A stretch of 64,000 nt of DNA. It comes from Marinisporobacter sp. Lineage in GTDB: Bacteria > Bacillota > Clostridia > Peptostreptococcales > Thermotaleaceae. Below the pieces are notes generated by a model. It worked only from the letters and a program-made list of their open reading frames with translations, had not been told where the DNA came from and did no database searches. The position numbers and the translations under genes were made by a program. The stretch spans positions 1 to 64,000 of the forward strand of contig JAOARP010000032.1 of assembly GCA_025210525.1 (NCBI GenBank), written 5' to 3'. Position 1 is the first letter of the stretch. Every line of letters starts with the position of its first letter. Below are positions 55,519 to 64,000 of this stretch, piece after piece.

Positions 55519-57225
55519 CTATAAATTAATTTCTAAATAGCTTTCTATTTCTGTAACTGAACCCATACTTAATACTTCATCAGCTATTTTTTTTGTCTTT
55601 TCAGCACTTAATGAACGAATCATTTTTCTTGCAGGCAAAATAGATGAAGCACTCATACTAAATTCATCGAGTCCCATTCCTAGTAATATTGGAATCATTT
55701 TTTTATCTCCTGCAGCTTCTCCACACATACCAACCCAAATATTTTCCTTGTGTCCATTATCAATGACCATCTTAATGAGTCTTAAGACAGCAGGATTTAA
55801 AGGACTATATAAATGATGAATTTTTTCATTCATTCGATCTACCGCTGTAGTATATTGAATCAAATCATTTGTTCCAATACTAAAGAAATCTACATGCTTT
55901 GCTAATAGATCACTGATCATTGCAGCAGATGGTACTTCAATCATCATACCCACTTCTATATTTTCTGCATATTTTATGCTTTCATTCTCTAAATCTTTTT
56001 TTACTTCATTTAAAATTTCTTTTGCTGCTAATAATTCTTCAAGACTTGAAATCATAGGGAACATGATCTTAAGGTTTCCGTATACACTAGCTCTTAGGAG
56101 TGCTCTTAATTGGGTTTTAAATATGTCCTGTTTGTCAAGACAAAGTCTTATAGCTCTATATCCTAAGAATGGATTCATTTCTTCATCTATTTTCAAATAA
56201 GGCAGCTTTTTATCTCCACCAATATCTAAAGTTCTGATAACTACAGGCTTACCATTTAGCCCTTCTAATACTTTTTTATAAGACTCAAATTGTTCTTTCT
56301 CCGTAGGCATACTATCTCTATCCATATAGATAAATTCTGTTCGATATAATCCTACTCCCTCTGCATCATTTTTAAGAAGTCCTTCAAGATCCTTTGGTGT
56401 TCCTATATTTCCTACAAGCTCTACTTCCCTACCATCTAAAGTAATGCTTTTTTGTCCCTTTACTTTTTCTAACTCTTTTCTTTCCTTTTCATAGCTTTCC
56501 TTTAGGTCTTGATACTTCTTTATTTCTTCTTCAGTAGGATGAATGATCACTTCTCCAGTTTCTCCATTGAAGATAATATAGTCTTCATTTTTCACCTTAG
56601 CTGTAATATTTCCAAGACCTACAACAGCTGGAATTTCTAAGCTTCTAGCCATAATAGCTGTATGAGATGTCTTCCCACCGATATTGGTTAAAAATCCCAA
56701 CACCTTTTCTTTATCCATTGTAGCTGTATCAGAAGGAGTTAAATCGTCAGCAATCAAGATCACTTCTTTCTCTAGCATAGACAAATCAACTACATGCTCT
56801 CCTAAGATATTTCTAAGAATTCTATCTGATACATCTTTAATATCTGCTGCTCTTTCTTTCATATATTCATTATCCATAGATTCAAAAATCATGATAAATT
56901 GATTGGCAATTCCCTCAAATGCATAATCTGCATTAATTTTTTCATTTTCAATCTTTTGAACTGTTTGGTCTACCATTTCTGGGTCTTCTAAAATCATTAA
57001 GTGTGCCTCAAAAATAGCAGCCTTTTCCTCACCTAGTTCTTTTAATGCTTTATCTTTAACCTTTGTTAATTGTTCTTTAGAAATCTTTATAGCTTCTAAA
57101 AATTTATTCTTTTCTACTTCTATATTTTCAATATTTTTCTTTTCTATATTTAAGGGCTCATTTTCTATGATGAGTGCCTTTCCTAATGCTATTCCATAGG
57201 ATGCGCCTTTACCAACTAACACCAT
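55519..57225 (-). CDS. ptsI: PTS enzyme I (phosphoenolpyruvate-protein phosphotransferase)
   Basis: This 568-residue enzyme takes phosphate from PEP and passes it to HPr. Marks are the phosphorylated His in GGKTSHTAIMARS (near 188), the PEP-site regions RTEFIYMDRDSMPTEKEQF and VGMMIEVPSAAM, and the closing MCGEAAGD. It lies 11 bases after ptsH, in the conserved order ptsH, ptsI. Confidence 0.97.
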   Translation of the reverse strand: MVLVGKGASYGIALGKALIIENEPLNIEKKNIENIEVEKNKFLEAIKISKEQLTKVKDKALKELGEEKAAIFEAHLMILEDPEMVDQTVQKIENEKINADYAFEGIANQFIMIFESMDNEYMKERAADIKDVSDRILRNILGEHVVDLSMLEKEVILIADDLTPSDTATMDKEKVLGFLTNIGGKTSHTAIMARSLEIPAVVGLGNITAKVKNEDYIIFNGETGEVIIHPTEEEIKKYQDLKESYEKERKELEKVKGQKSITLDGREVELVGNIGTPKDLEGLLKNDAEGVGLYRTEFIYMDRDSMPTEKEQFESYKKVLEGLNGKPVVIRTLDIGGDKKLPYLKIDEEMNPFLGYRAIRLCLDKQDIFKTQLRALLRASVYGNLKIMFPMISSLEELLAAKEILNEVKKDLENESIKYAENIEVGMMIEVPSAAMISDLLAKHVDFFSIGTNDLIQYTTAVDRMNEKIHHLYSPLNPAVLRLIKMVIDNGHKENIWVGMCGEAAGDKKMIPILLGMGLDEFSMSASSILPARKMIRSLSAEKTKKIADEVLSMGSVTEIESYLEINL

Positions 57226-57236
57226 AAACCCTCCCT

Positions 57237-57497
57237 TTATTCACCAAACTTGGAATTTACTAAATTTGCTAAAGCTTCAACAGCCTCTTTTTCATCATCA
57301 CCATTTGCAATGATTCTTATCTCATCATCTTTTTTTAATCCAAGACTCAATAGATTCATGATAGATTTTGCATTTAAAGTTTTTCCATTTGTTTCGATTT
57401 GAATATCTGACGTAAATGAAGTTGCCATTTTTACAAAAGCCCCTGCTGGTCTTGCATGCATTCCAGATTCATTCAATATTTTTGCTGATTTTTCCAT
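57237..57497 (-). CDS. ptsH: PTS phosphocarrier protein HPr
   Basis: The 86 residues start at the ATG at 57497, behind GGAGGAATAGAAAA; a longer frame upstream adds an atypical N-terminus. The phospho-acceptor His lies in GMHARPAGAF (near residue 15), and the regulatory Ser in NAKSIMNLLSLG (near 46), as in Gram-positive HPr proteins that are controlled by HPr kinase. It passes phosphate from enzyme I to the sugar-specific enzyme II, here PtsG. Confidence 0.96.
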   Translation of the reverse strand: MEKSAKILNESGMHARPAGAFVKMATSFTSDIQIETNGKTLNAKSIMNLLSLGLKKDDEIRIIANGDDEKEAVEALANLVNSKFGE

Positions 57498-57714
57498 TTT
57501 TCTATTCCTCCCTAATTTCATTCATTTTTTATTTTTCTTGTCTCTTTATCTACTTATTCACTCACAAAGCCTTATAAACTATACTTTGTGTAAATCAATC
57601 ATAAAAAGGTTTCTACCAATGATTAGGTAAAAATACATAATGTATTATATATTTTTACCCAAAATCACTAGCTCCTATTTCATCCAATTTTTATTCTCTT
57701 ATTCATTTTGGGGC

Positions 57715-57748
57715 GACACCCCTTAGATTTGAAAATCTAAGAAGTGTC
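57715..57748. terminator. Stem-loop downstream of ptsG
   Basis: GACACCCCTTAGATTT pairs with AATCTAAG-GTGTC arms, and T-rich sequence follows on the plus strand. On the ptsG strand the T-run is missing, so it may allow read-through or mRNA processing toward ptsH. Confidence 0.55.
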
Positions 57749-57764
57749 TATTTTTTATATCAAA

Positions 57765-59780
57765 TTATTGAATGCTTACTATATCCTTTTGACCAGATTT
57801 TACATTACTTCCAGCTTTAAAAGATACTCTTTCTTTCTCAGAAAGGTTTGTAAAAATAACTGGTGTAATCATGGAAGGTACTTTTTTCTTTACTTCATCT
57901 AAATTGACACGAAGAATTGGTTGACCTGCCTTGACAACATCATCTTGATTGACAAGAGCTTCAAACCCTTCTCCTTTAAGCTTTACTGTATCAATTCCAA
58001 AATGAATTAATATTTCACGTCCATTTTCTGCAACAATGCCTACTGCATGCTTTGTTGGGAATAATGTTGCGATCTTACCATCTACAGGAGATACCACTTC
58101 TCCATTGGTAGGCTCTATTGCAAATCCATCTCCCATCATTCTTTGGGAAAATACTTCATCTGGTACATCCTTTAATGGTAAGATTTTTCCATTTAAAGGA
58201 GATACAAATTGATCATTTCCTTTTACTTCTTTATTCGTTTTTTCAACTTTGATAGCTTTTGTTGGTGTTTTTCCATTCATTACATCTTTAATTTGTGATT
58301 TTAATTGATCTGATTTTGGACCAAATATAGCTTGAATATTGTTTCCAACTTCTAAAACACCTGAAGCTCCTAAAGCTTTGATACGAGGTTTATCTACTTT
58401 TTTAATGTCATTTACACTTATACGAAGACGAGTAATACATGCATCTAAGTTTTTGATATTTTCTTTTCCGCCTAGAGCGTCTAATACATTTACTGCTAAA
58501 TCTCCTGCCTCTACATCTACATTTACTATACTTTCATCATCATCTTCTCTTCCTGGTGTTTTAATATTCCATTTTTTGATTGCAAAACGAAATCCAAAGT
58601 AGTAAATTACGAAAAATACTATTCCTACTGGAATCACTAAATACCAAGCTGTTCTATTTGGCAATACTCCGAATAATAGATAGTCTATTACTCCACCTGA
58701 GAAAGTCATACCGATTTTTACGTTCAGAATATGCATGGTCATAAAGGATAAACCTGCAAATAATGCATGGACTGCAAATAATCCTGGTGCTAAGAAAAGG
58801 AATGTAAACTCAATTGGTTCTGTAATCCCTGTTAAGAAAGATGTAAGGGCTGCTGATGCCATAATCCCTGCAACTAACTTTTTCTTTTCAGGTCTTGCTT
58901 CTTGATACATAGCTAGTGCTGCACCCGGAAGACCGAACATCATGAATGGGAACTTACCTGTCATAAAGGTACCTGCTGTAAATGGTACATTATCTATTAA
59001 TTGTTTAAAGAAAATAGCTTGATCTCCTCTTACTAATTCTCCAGCCTTTGTTGTATACTCTCCAAATTCAAACCAAAATGGAGAATAGAAAATATGGTGA
59101 AGTCCAAAAGGAACAAGAGATCTTTCAATCACACCAAATACAAAGGCTGCTAAAGTTCTATTTGTATCAATCATACTATGTGAAAATGCATCTAATCCCC
59201 CTTGAATTAAAGGCCATACGAAAATCATCCCAACTCCTAAAATAATAGAAGATACAGCTGTAATAATGGGTACGAATCTTTTTCCTGCAAAGAATCCAAG
59301 GTATGGAGGAAGCTCTATATTATAATACTTTTTATAAAGACTGGCTGCCATAATCCCTACAATAACCCCACCGAATACTCCTGATTGCAGAGTTGGAATT
59401 CCTAATATTTCTGTAAATGCACGAGCGTTTTCAGCGATTTCTGGTTTGAAGGCTGGTACTAAAACACCCATAGTAACGTTCATAATCAAATATCCAATAG
59501 CTGCTGCAATTCCTGCAACTCCTTCTCCTCCAGCTAATCCTACAGCTACACCAATAGCAAATAATAATGGAAGATTGCCAAATACAACACCACCAGTTTG
59601 GGCCATAAGGCTAGCTAATAATTGAAATCCAGATCCACTAAGTGCTGGAATTTTTTCTAATAAAAATGGGTTTTGTAATGTTGCACCTAGTGCTAGAATG
59701 ATCCCCGCAGCAGGAAGTAACGCTACAGGTAGCATCAATGCTTTACCTACTTGCTGCAAAACGCCAAATGCTTTTTTCAT
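57765..59780 (-). CDS. ptsG: PTS glucose-specific EIICBA permease
   Basis: The 671 residues comprise the IIC membrane domain (about 1-395, with many spans), IIB (about 420-500; phospho-Cys near 447 in [10 protein letters not shown]), and IIA (about 520-670; phospho-His in [12 protein letters not shown] near 596). It imports glucose and phosphorylates it to glucose 6-phosphate. Upstream lies a terminator overlapping a RAT site, the standard target of GlcT-type antiterminators, so it should be induced by glucose. The IICBA order is that of Gram-positive PtsG. Confidence 0.96.
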   Translation of the reverse strand: MKKAFGVLQQVGKALMLPVALLPAAGIILALGATLQNPFLLEKIPALSGSGFQLLASLMAQTGGVVFGNLPLLFAIGVAVGLAGGEGVAGIAAAIGYLIMNVTMGVLVPAFKPEIAENARAFTEILGIPTLQSGVFGGVIVGIMAASLYKKYYNIELPPYLGFFAGKRFVPIITAVSSIILGVGMIFVWPLIQGGLDAFSHSMIDTNRTLAAFVFGVIERSLVPFGLHHIFYSPFWFEFGEYTTKAGELVRGDQAIFFKQLIDNVPFTAGTFMTGKFPFMMFGLPGAALAMYQEARPEKKKLVAGIMASAALTSFLTGITEPIEFTFLFLAPGLFAVHALFAGLSFMTMHILNVKIGMTFSGGVIDYLLFGVLPNRTAWYLVIPVGIVFFVIYYFGFRFAIKKWNIKTPGREDDDESIVNVDVEAGDLAVNVLDALGGKENIKNLDACITRLRISVNDIKKVDKPRIKALGASGVLEVGNNIQAIFGPKSDQLKSQIKDVMNGKTPTKAIKVEKTNKEVKGNDQFVSPLNGKILPLKDVPDEVFSQRMMGDGFAIEPTNGEVVSPVDGKIATLFPTKHAVGIVAENGREILIHFGIDTVKLKGEGFEALVNQDDVVKAGQPILRVNLDEVKKKVPSMITPVIFTNLSEKERVSFKAGSNVKSGQKDIVSIQ

Positions 59781-59867
59781 TTGTACCTCTCCTTTTCATC
59801 ATTGTTTTTTATAGAAACATCCAACTTTTTAGTGATCACCTTGAAAGCTAAGATATTGTTCTTAAAT

Positions 59868-59940
59868 GTAAAAAGGCATGAGCAAAAGAAAGATAAAAAA
59901 TAGAAATTCATCCATTTTATTTCATTCTTTTACTCATGCC
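59868..59940 (-). terminator. ptsG leader terminator
   Basis: On the minus strand GGCATGAGTAAAAGAA pairs with TTCTTTTGCTCATGCC, with TTTTT after it. Its first arm overlaps the RAT site, so antiterminator binding prevents the hairpin and lets ptsG be read. Confidence 0.92.
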
Positions 59941-59960
59941 TGATCGAATCAGTAACACGT
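59932..59960 (-). promoter_or_regulatory. RAT site (ribonucleic antiterminator target) of ptsG
   Basis: On the minus strand GTTACTGATTCGATCAGGCA followed by TGAGT matches the RAT of Bacillus ptsG nearly base for base, as I recall it. It is the binding site for the GlcT protein encoded next to it. Confidence 0.93.
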
Positions 59961-60067
59961 AAAATCATGTAGTTTATTTATGTGCTTTTATGCCCTTATA
60001 GTATCATAAAACGTTTTCACGTGCAAGAGTTATTTTTATTTTTTTCATTTTTTCAACAAGTTTCGCA

Positions 60068-60907
60068 TTATTTGCATCTTTGACTCCCTAATCGATGTAA
60101 ATGAAGGGTGATATAGCCTACTTCGCTTTCTGGAATCCTTACTTTTAATGTGTTTTCTATGATTTTAGATATATCATAAGCAATTTTAAATTCAATAACT
60201 AACTCTTCCTTTACTTTAGATAAGAGAATATTTTCAATCGTCTTATGCTTTACAACTCGATCGATTACACCTCTTAGATGCATAATAAATCTTTTATAAT
60301 CAAAAGAGTTTTTATCTATATGCATATTCAATTTGTTTTCCGTATAGCTTAGAATTTTATTCATCATTTTTGAATTCTCTAACGCTTCTTTTTTGCTCTT
60401 ATTTCCTCTACCACCGTAGATATGTAAAGCTAAAAAACCAATTTCTGCTTCTGGAATATGAATATTTAAATTTTCTTTTAATATACTCACAGCCTTTTGA
60501 GCTAAATTGTATTCTGTAGGATACAATAATTTAGTTTCTACTAAGAAAGGATTTACGATCTCTATTCCTTCTGTTAACCTTTTGATAGCAAAATTAATGT
60601 GATCAATCAGTCCTACATGAACATTTGGATTAAGCCCTTCTCCTAGTTCATCCTTTACCATGACCATTATTTTTTCCACAAGCTCGATGATTTTAGGATC
60701 TACTTGACTCAAAAAACTCTCGTACTCATTTTCCGAAAGTCCTTTTAAAGAAATAAACTTTTCATCAATAATTTGAGGATCTTCTAAAACAAATCCCTTC
60801 TTTTTTCCAAAGCCTATCCCTTTTCCTACCAAGATATAATTTTGATTTTCCCTCTCTACAAGTACCACATTGTTACTTAATATTTTTTTTATCTCGTACT
60901 TTTCCAT
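60068..60907 (-). CDS. glcT: BglG/GlcT-family transcription antiterminator
   Basis: This 279-residue protein has an N-terminal RNA-binding CAT domain (1-57; IKKILSNNVVLVERENQNYILVGKGIGF split over the start) and two PRD domains (about 65-170 and 175-278), with conserved His in HINFAIKRL, LALHIYG, HLRGVIDR and TLHLHR. It binds the RAT in front of ptsG and prevents early termination when glucose is being taken up. It is immediately upstream of ptsG on the same strand, as in Bacillus glcT-ptsG. Confidence 0.94.
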   Translation of the reverse strand: MEKYEIKKILSNNVVLVERENQNYILVGKGIGFGKKKGFVLEDPQIIDEKFISLKGLSENEYESFLSQVDPKIIELVEKIMVMVKDELGEGLNPNVHVGLIDHINFAIKRLTEGIEIVNPFLVETKLLYPTEYNLAQKAVSILKENLNIHIPEAEIGFLALHIYGGRGNKSKKEALENSKMMNKILSYTENKLNMHIDKNSFDYKRFIMHLRGVIDRVVKHKTIENILLSKVKEELVIEFKIAYDISKIIENTLKVRIPESEVGYITLHLHRLGSQRCK

Positions 60908-61004
60908 GACCGCCCTCCATGAAAACGTTATCCTTATTATATACGAACTCTTCCTTATTTTAACTCATTGTAGTTTATTTTGGTCTATCTGTCAATGGTA
61001 GGTA

Positions 61005-62729
61005 TCATTCTTCACATGCCTTTATATCCTTAATCATCAACTGCATATTTTTATAGCCATTCCATTCGTTTACATTTGGAAAGCCTACAATATCTACTAT
61101 TTGGGGACAATTCATCCCCTTTACATAACTTTCTGCTAAGCCAAATCCAACAGCTGAAATTTTTGTTAAATCTTGATATATTGCTGATAATCCTCTTAAT
61201 CTTAAATGCTCTTTATTTTTTCCCATAACTACCTTTTCTTCATTATTCTCCACTTTAATCTTTCTTACTAAAAAATGAGGCTTTTCATTTCCCATACCAT
61301 AAGGTTCTATTTTCTCTAGGGTATTTACAAGCTCTTCTGTTAGCTGAGAGGGCTTTAATTCACATTCTATTTTTATATTTTTGATAAAAGTATTCGGTCT
61401 TTCCTTTTTTATTTTGAAAGCTTCACCATTGAGTCTTTCCCTAAGAAGCTCTAATTTACTTTCTTCAATCGAAAAACCACAAGCGTTTTTATGTCCCCCA
61501 AATTTTAAGAATAAATCCTTACATTTTTTCATTTCTTCATATATATCCATATCATCAATACTTCTACCACTGCCCTTTAATATACCTTCTTCATGGGCTG
61601 AAGTAACTACCAAAGTAGGTTTATAGTACATATCCCTAATTCTTCCTGCTACGATACCGATAACCCCTTCATGAGTACCTTCTGAATCCACCACTAAGAA
61701 AAGATCCTCTTTGTAAAGATTTTCAACCTTCTTTTTACAAATTTCTAGACCCTTTTCTTGAATCTCTTTTCTTTCATCATTACAAGTAACTAAATGCTTT
61801 ACAAGTCTTGCTATTTTGTTACGATCCTTACTCAAAAGAAGGTCGACTCCTGCTCTTGCATCATCAATTCTTCCACTAGCATTAAAATGAGGCCCTAATA
61901 CAAATCCAATATGTCCTGCTGTGATTTTTTTATCTCCTAACCTAACTGCCTCAATTAAAGCTTTTAGCCCAGGTCTTGTAGGATTATTTAGCTTTTTTAA
62001 CCCATATTTTAATAAGGTCCTATTTTCATCAATCAAAGGAACTACATCTGCAACCGTTGCTAATGCTACTAAATCAAGAACATCATTCAAATATTTCTTA
62101 GGGGCGTCCATTTCTTTTCGAATAGCTTGAGCCAATTTAAAAGCAATACCACAGCCACATAATAATTTAAAAGGATAGGTACAACCCTCCTGCTTTGGAT
62201 TAAGAATCAAACAATCTGGTACTATATCAGATAAATTATGATGATCCGTTACAATGATATCCATTCCTAATTCCTTGGCAAGACCTACTTCTTCTACAGA
62301 AGTTGAACCACAGTCTACTGTAATAATAAGGTCCGCTCCCTTTTCTTTAATCTCCCTTATGGCATCACAATTAAGCCCATAACCTTCTTCTTCTCTTAAG
62401 GGAATATAATAGTGTAGGTGATTTGTAAAATTTGATAAGAAGTCCATTAAAAGGGATATACTAGAAATTCCATCCACATCGTAATCTCCGTAAATCCAAA
62501 TGCTCCTTTTTTCTTTTATACATATAATAATCTTTTCTACGATTTGTTTCATATTTTTTAGTAGAAAGGGATCATAAGTCTTTTGAGGCTTTGCCGAAAG
62601 AAACTCTTCTCTTTCTTCTTTTGTTTTAATTCCTTTATTCACAAGTATTTTTTCTATGATAGTATCTGCTGAGTCAAATCCATCTATAGAATCATCTTTA
62701 TTTATAATTTGCCAATTAGTTTCATACAT
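61005..62729 (-). CDS. recJ: Single-stranded-DNA-specific exonuclease RecJ
   Basis: This 574-residue 5'-3' exonuclease acts in recombination and repair. DHH-family marks are IYGDYDVDGISSISLL, ITVDCGSTS, IVTDHHNL (near 162), and the DHHA1 part with KFGGHKNACGFSI, which binds DNA. Length fits the shorter RecJ forms. I start at the ATG at 62729, seven bases from GGTGGAGA, rather than 21 bases earlier. Confidence 0.94.
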   Translation of the reverse strand: MYETNWQIINKDDSIDGFDSADTIIEKILVNKGIKTKEEREEFLSAKPQKTYDPFLLKNMKQIVEKIIICIKEKRSIWIYGDYDVDGISSISLLMDFLSNFTNHLHYYIPLREEEGYGLNCDAIREIKEKGADLIITVDCGSTSVEEVGLAKELGMDIIVTDHHNLSDIVPDCLILNPKQEGCTYPFKLLCGCGIAFKLAQAIRKEMDAPKKYLNDVLDLVALATVADVVPLIDENRTLLKYGLKKLNNPTRPGLKALIEAVRLGDKKITAGHIGFVLGPHFNASGRIDDARAGVDLLLSKDRNKIARLVKHLVTCNDERKEIQEKGLEICKKKVENLYKEDLFLVVDSEGTHEGVIGIVAGRIRDMYYKPTLVVTSAHEEGILKGSGRSIDDMDIYEEMKKCKDLFLKFGGHKNACGFSIEESKLELLRERLNGEAFKIKKERPNTFIKNIKIECELKPSQLTEELVNTLEKIEPYGMGNEKPHFLVRKIKVENNEEKVVMGKNKEHLRLRGLSAIYQDLTKISAVGFGLAESYVKGMNCPQIVDIVGFPNVNEWNGYKNMQLMIKDIKACEE

Positions 62730-62822
62730 ATACTCGTCTCCACCCTTCATCTCTTATCTAGTATATAAGGATTTTTATGGTTTGTAAAACTTCTTCTCAT
62801 TTGCAAATCTATATGTTTAATC

Positions 62823-62849
62823 AAAAAAAATACCCCCTTTAAGGGGTAT
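62823..62849 (-). terminator. Terminator of the sensor kinase gene
   Basis: GGATACCCCTT and AAGGGGGTAT form a stem on the minus strand with eight T after it. It ends the transcript of the partial kinase gene. Confidence 0.9.
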
Positions 62850-62870
62850 CCTACAAATACATAGCATTTT

Positions 62871-64000
62871 TTATATAGATTTTTCAAACTCTGATTCAAT
62901 TTCAATTTCCTCCGCAACCCTTTGTAATGAAAAATAAACCTTTACTCCCTTTTCTGTATTTTCTATATTATATTCACTATCATGCTTATCTAAAATTCTC
63001 TTTACCATATGAAGACCTAATCCTGTTCCTCCTAATGCTTTATTCCTTGATTTTTCAATCCGATAAAAAGGTTCCCAAATCTTTGATAAATCATCCTTTG
63101 AAATTTTAGCAGGACTATTTTCTATATTTACATAACAATGATATTGATCATGATGCATATAGATATGAATCTCTCCATTTTCTGGTGTATATTGAACTGC
63201 ATTAGAGTAAAAATTTCGTATCACTCTTTCCAACTTCTCTTCATCTCCTATTATAAAATCCTCTGATAGATTTAATTCCACTTTTAATTTTTTACTCTCT
63301 AACAGGGGCTTTAATTTACCATGGATTTTTAATACTACATCACACAATTGAAAGATTTCTTTCTTAAAAGGGACTTTTCCTGATTCTAATTTAGATATTT
63401 CTAATAAATCATAAACCAATTGACTCATATCATTGATTTCGTTTAACATATTTTTAAAATGATCACGATCTTTATAATCATAAATGCCATCTACTACGCC
63501 CTCACAAATTCCTTTCATTACTGTTAGTGGCGTTTTCAACTCATGAGATGCATCTGCTATAAATCTTTTTCTAAACTGCTCCATTTTTTCTTTAAAAAGG
63601 ATCTCCTCTTTTAATTTTTCATTAGACTCTTTGACTTCCTCTAAAGTCCTCTTTAATTTGTCAGACATACGATTGATATTTTCAGCTAAATCCTCTATTT
63701 CATCCTTTGTATGAATGGTGCACTTTTGAGAAAAATCTAAATCTGCCATATTTTTCGTTACACCGTTCAAATGCAGTAAAGGCTTTGTAAATTTTTTAGA
63801 ATATAAAAAAGATATCATAATGGCTACAATCATAGCTATCATCAACGCAAATAAAAAATAAGTCTTCATAATATCTGTTGTCTCTTCTATAGGTTGAAGA
63901 GAGCTTACAGCAAACATCAACATAGGCTCTTTATCTTTAATAAATAGGGGCTGTACAAAAATAATATTTTTTATTCCTGTAAAGGAGTCTACCTTTGTAT
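62871..64000 (-). CDS. Membrane sensor histidine kinase (partial at window end)
   Basis: The frame is open to the window edge, so at least 376 residues are seen and the N-terminus is missing. Visible in order: the end of an extracellular region (FVQPLFIKDKEPMLMFAVS), a membrane segment (TYFLFALMIAMIVAIMISFLY), a HAMP domain (KPLLHLNGVTKNMADLDFS), HisKA with the His in ASHELKTPLTVMKG, and an ATPase domain (NFYSNAVQYTPENGEI, GTGLGLHMVKRIL). The layout is that of PhoR/ResE-type kinases. The partner regulator is probably just beyond the window. Confidence 0.9.
   Translation of the reverse strand, partial: TKVDSFTGIKNIIFVQPLFIKDKEPMLMFAVSSLQPIEETTDIMKTYFLFALMIAMIVAIMISFLYSKKFTKPLLHLNGVTKNMADLDFSQKCTIHTKDEIEDLAENINRMSDKLKRTLEEVKESNEKLKEEILFKEKMEQFRKRFIADASHELKTPLTVMKGICEGVVDGIYDYKDRDHFKNMLNEINDMSQLVYDLLEISKLESGKVPFKKEIFQLCDVVLKIHGKLKPLLESKKLKVELNLSEDFIIGDEEKLERVIRNFYSNAVQYTPENGEIHIYMHHDQYHCYVNIENSPAKISKDDLSKIWEPFYRIEKSRNKALGGTGLGLHMVKRILDKHDSEYNIENTEKGVKVYFSLQRVAEEIEIESEFEKSI

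Overview
The window is AT-rich DNA from an anaerobic, Gram-positive low-GC bacterium, most likely a member of the Clostridia. The evidence is the strong AGGAGG-type ribosome binding sites, the rho-independent terminators after most transcription units, a GlcT/RAT-controlled glucose PTS, a BadF/BadG-type dehydratase activator, DUF1659/DUF2922 genes, and the absence of any respiratory or outer-membrane gene. I cannot fix the genus. Both ends cut a gene: a secreted repeat protein at the left and a sensor kinase at the right.

Positions 1-22162 form one themed region, the most interesting part of the window. It encodes small and very large secreted proteins with NEAT-type domains, an IsdE-like lipoprotein with its permease and ATPase, two paralogous AraC-type regulators, a YgbA-family protein, and a complete three-subunit metallochelatase (a CobN/BchH-like large subunit plus ChlI- and ChlD-like AAA+ subunits). 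A cobalamin riboswitch with its own terminator sits ahead of the main NEAT operon. A Fur-like box lies in the equivalent spot of a second, partial copy of the cassette. The layout suggests surface capture, import and metal insertion or removal for a tetrapyrrole (heme, corrinoid or another metalloporphyrinoid). The usual heme ligands appear to be missing from the NEAT domains, and one of two is missing from the lipoprotein, so the true ligand is open.

Positions 22375-31189 carry signalling and defence genes: a PAS histidine kinase, a REC-HDOD protein and an HD-GYP protein in one operon, a Cache-GGDEF cyclase, and a two-component system with an ABC-2 exporter. At 31421-32587 a purine (guanine-type) riboswitch controls a secreted nucleosidase. 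Threonine synthase, an unknown membrane protein, the small DUF2922/DUF1659 proteins and two radical SAM genes follow. Positions 38384-44071 hold a Cys-rich repeat protein, a 44-residue Cys-rich peptide, a UmuD-like S24 protein, a DUF2975/XRE pair, a small coiled-coil protein, a PfkB kinase and an orphan response regulator.

Positions 44073-52065 contain a 1414-residue 2-hydroxyacyl-CoA dehydratase activator-like protein with its TetR regulator and a long palindromic control site, a PAS-PAS-GAF-GGDEF protein and an AEC-family transporter. Positions 52104-60907 form a sugar uptake and upper glycolysis block, all on the minus strand: pfkA, fba, pgi, ptsI, ptsH, ptsG and glcT. A recJ gene and a partial sensor kinase close the window.
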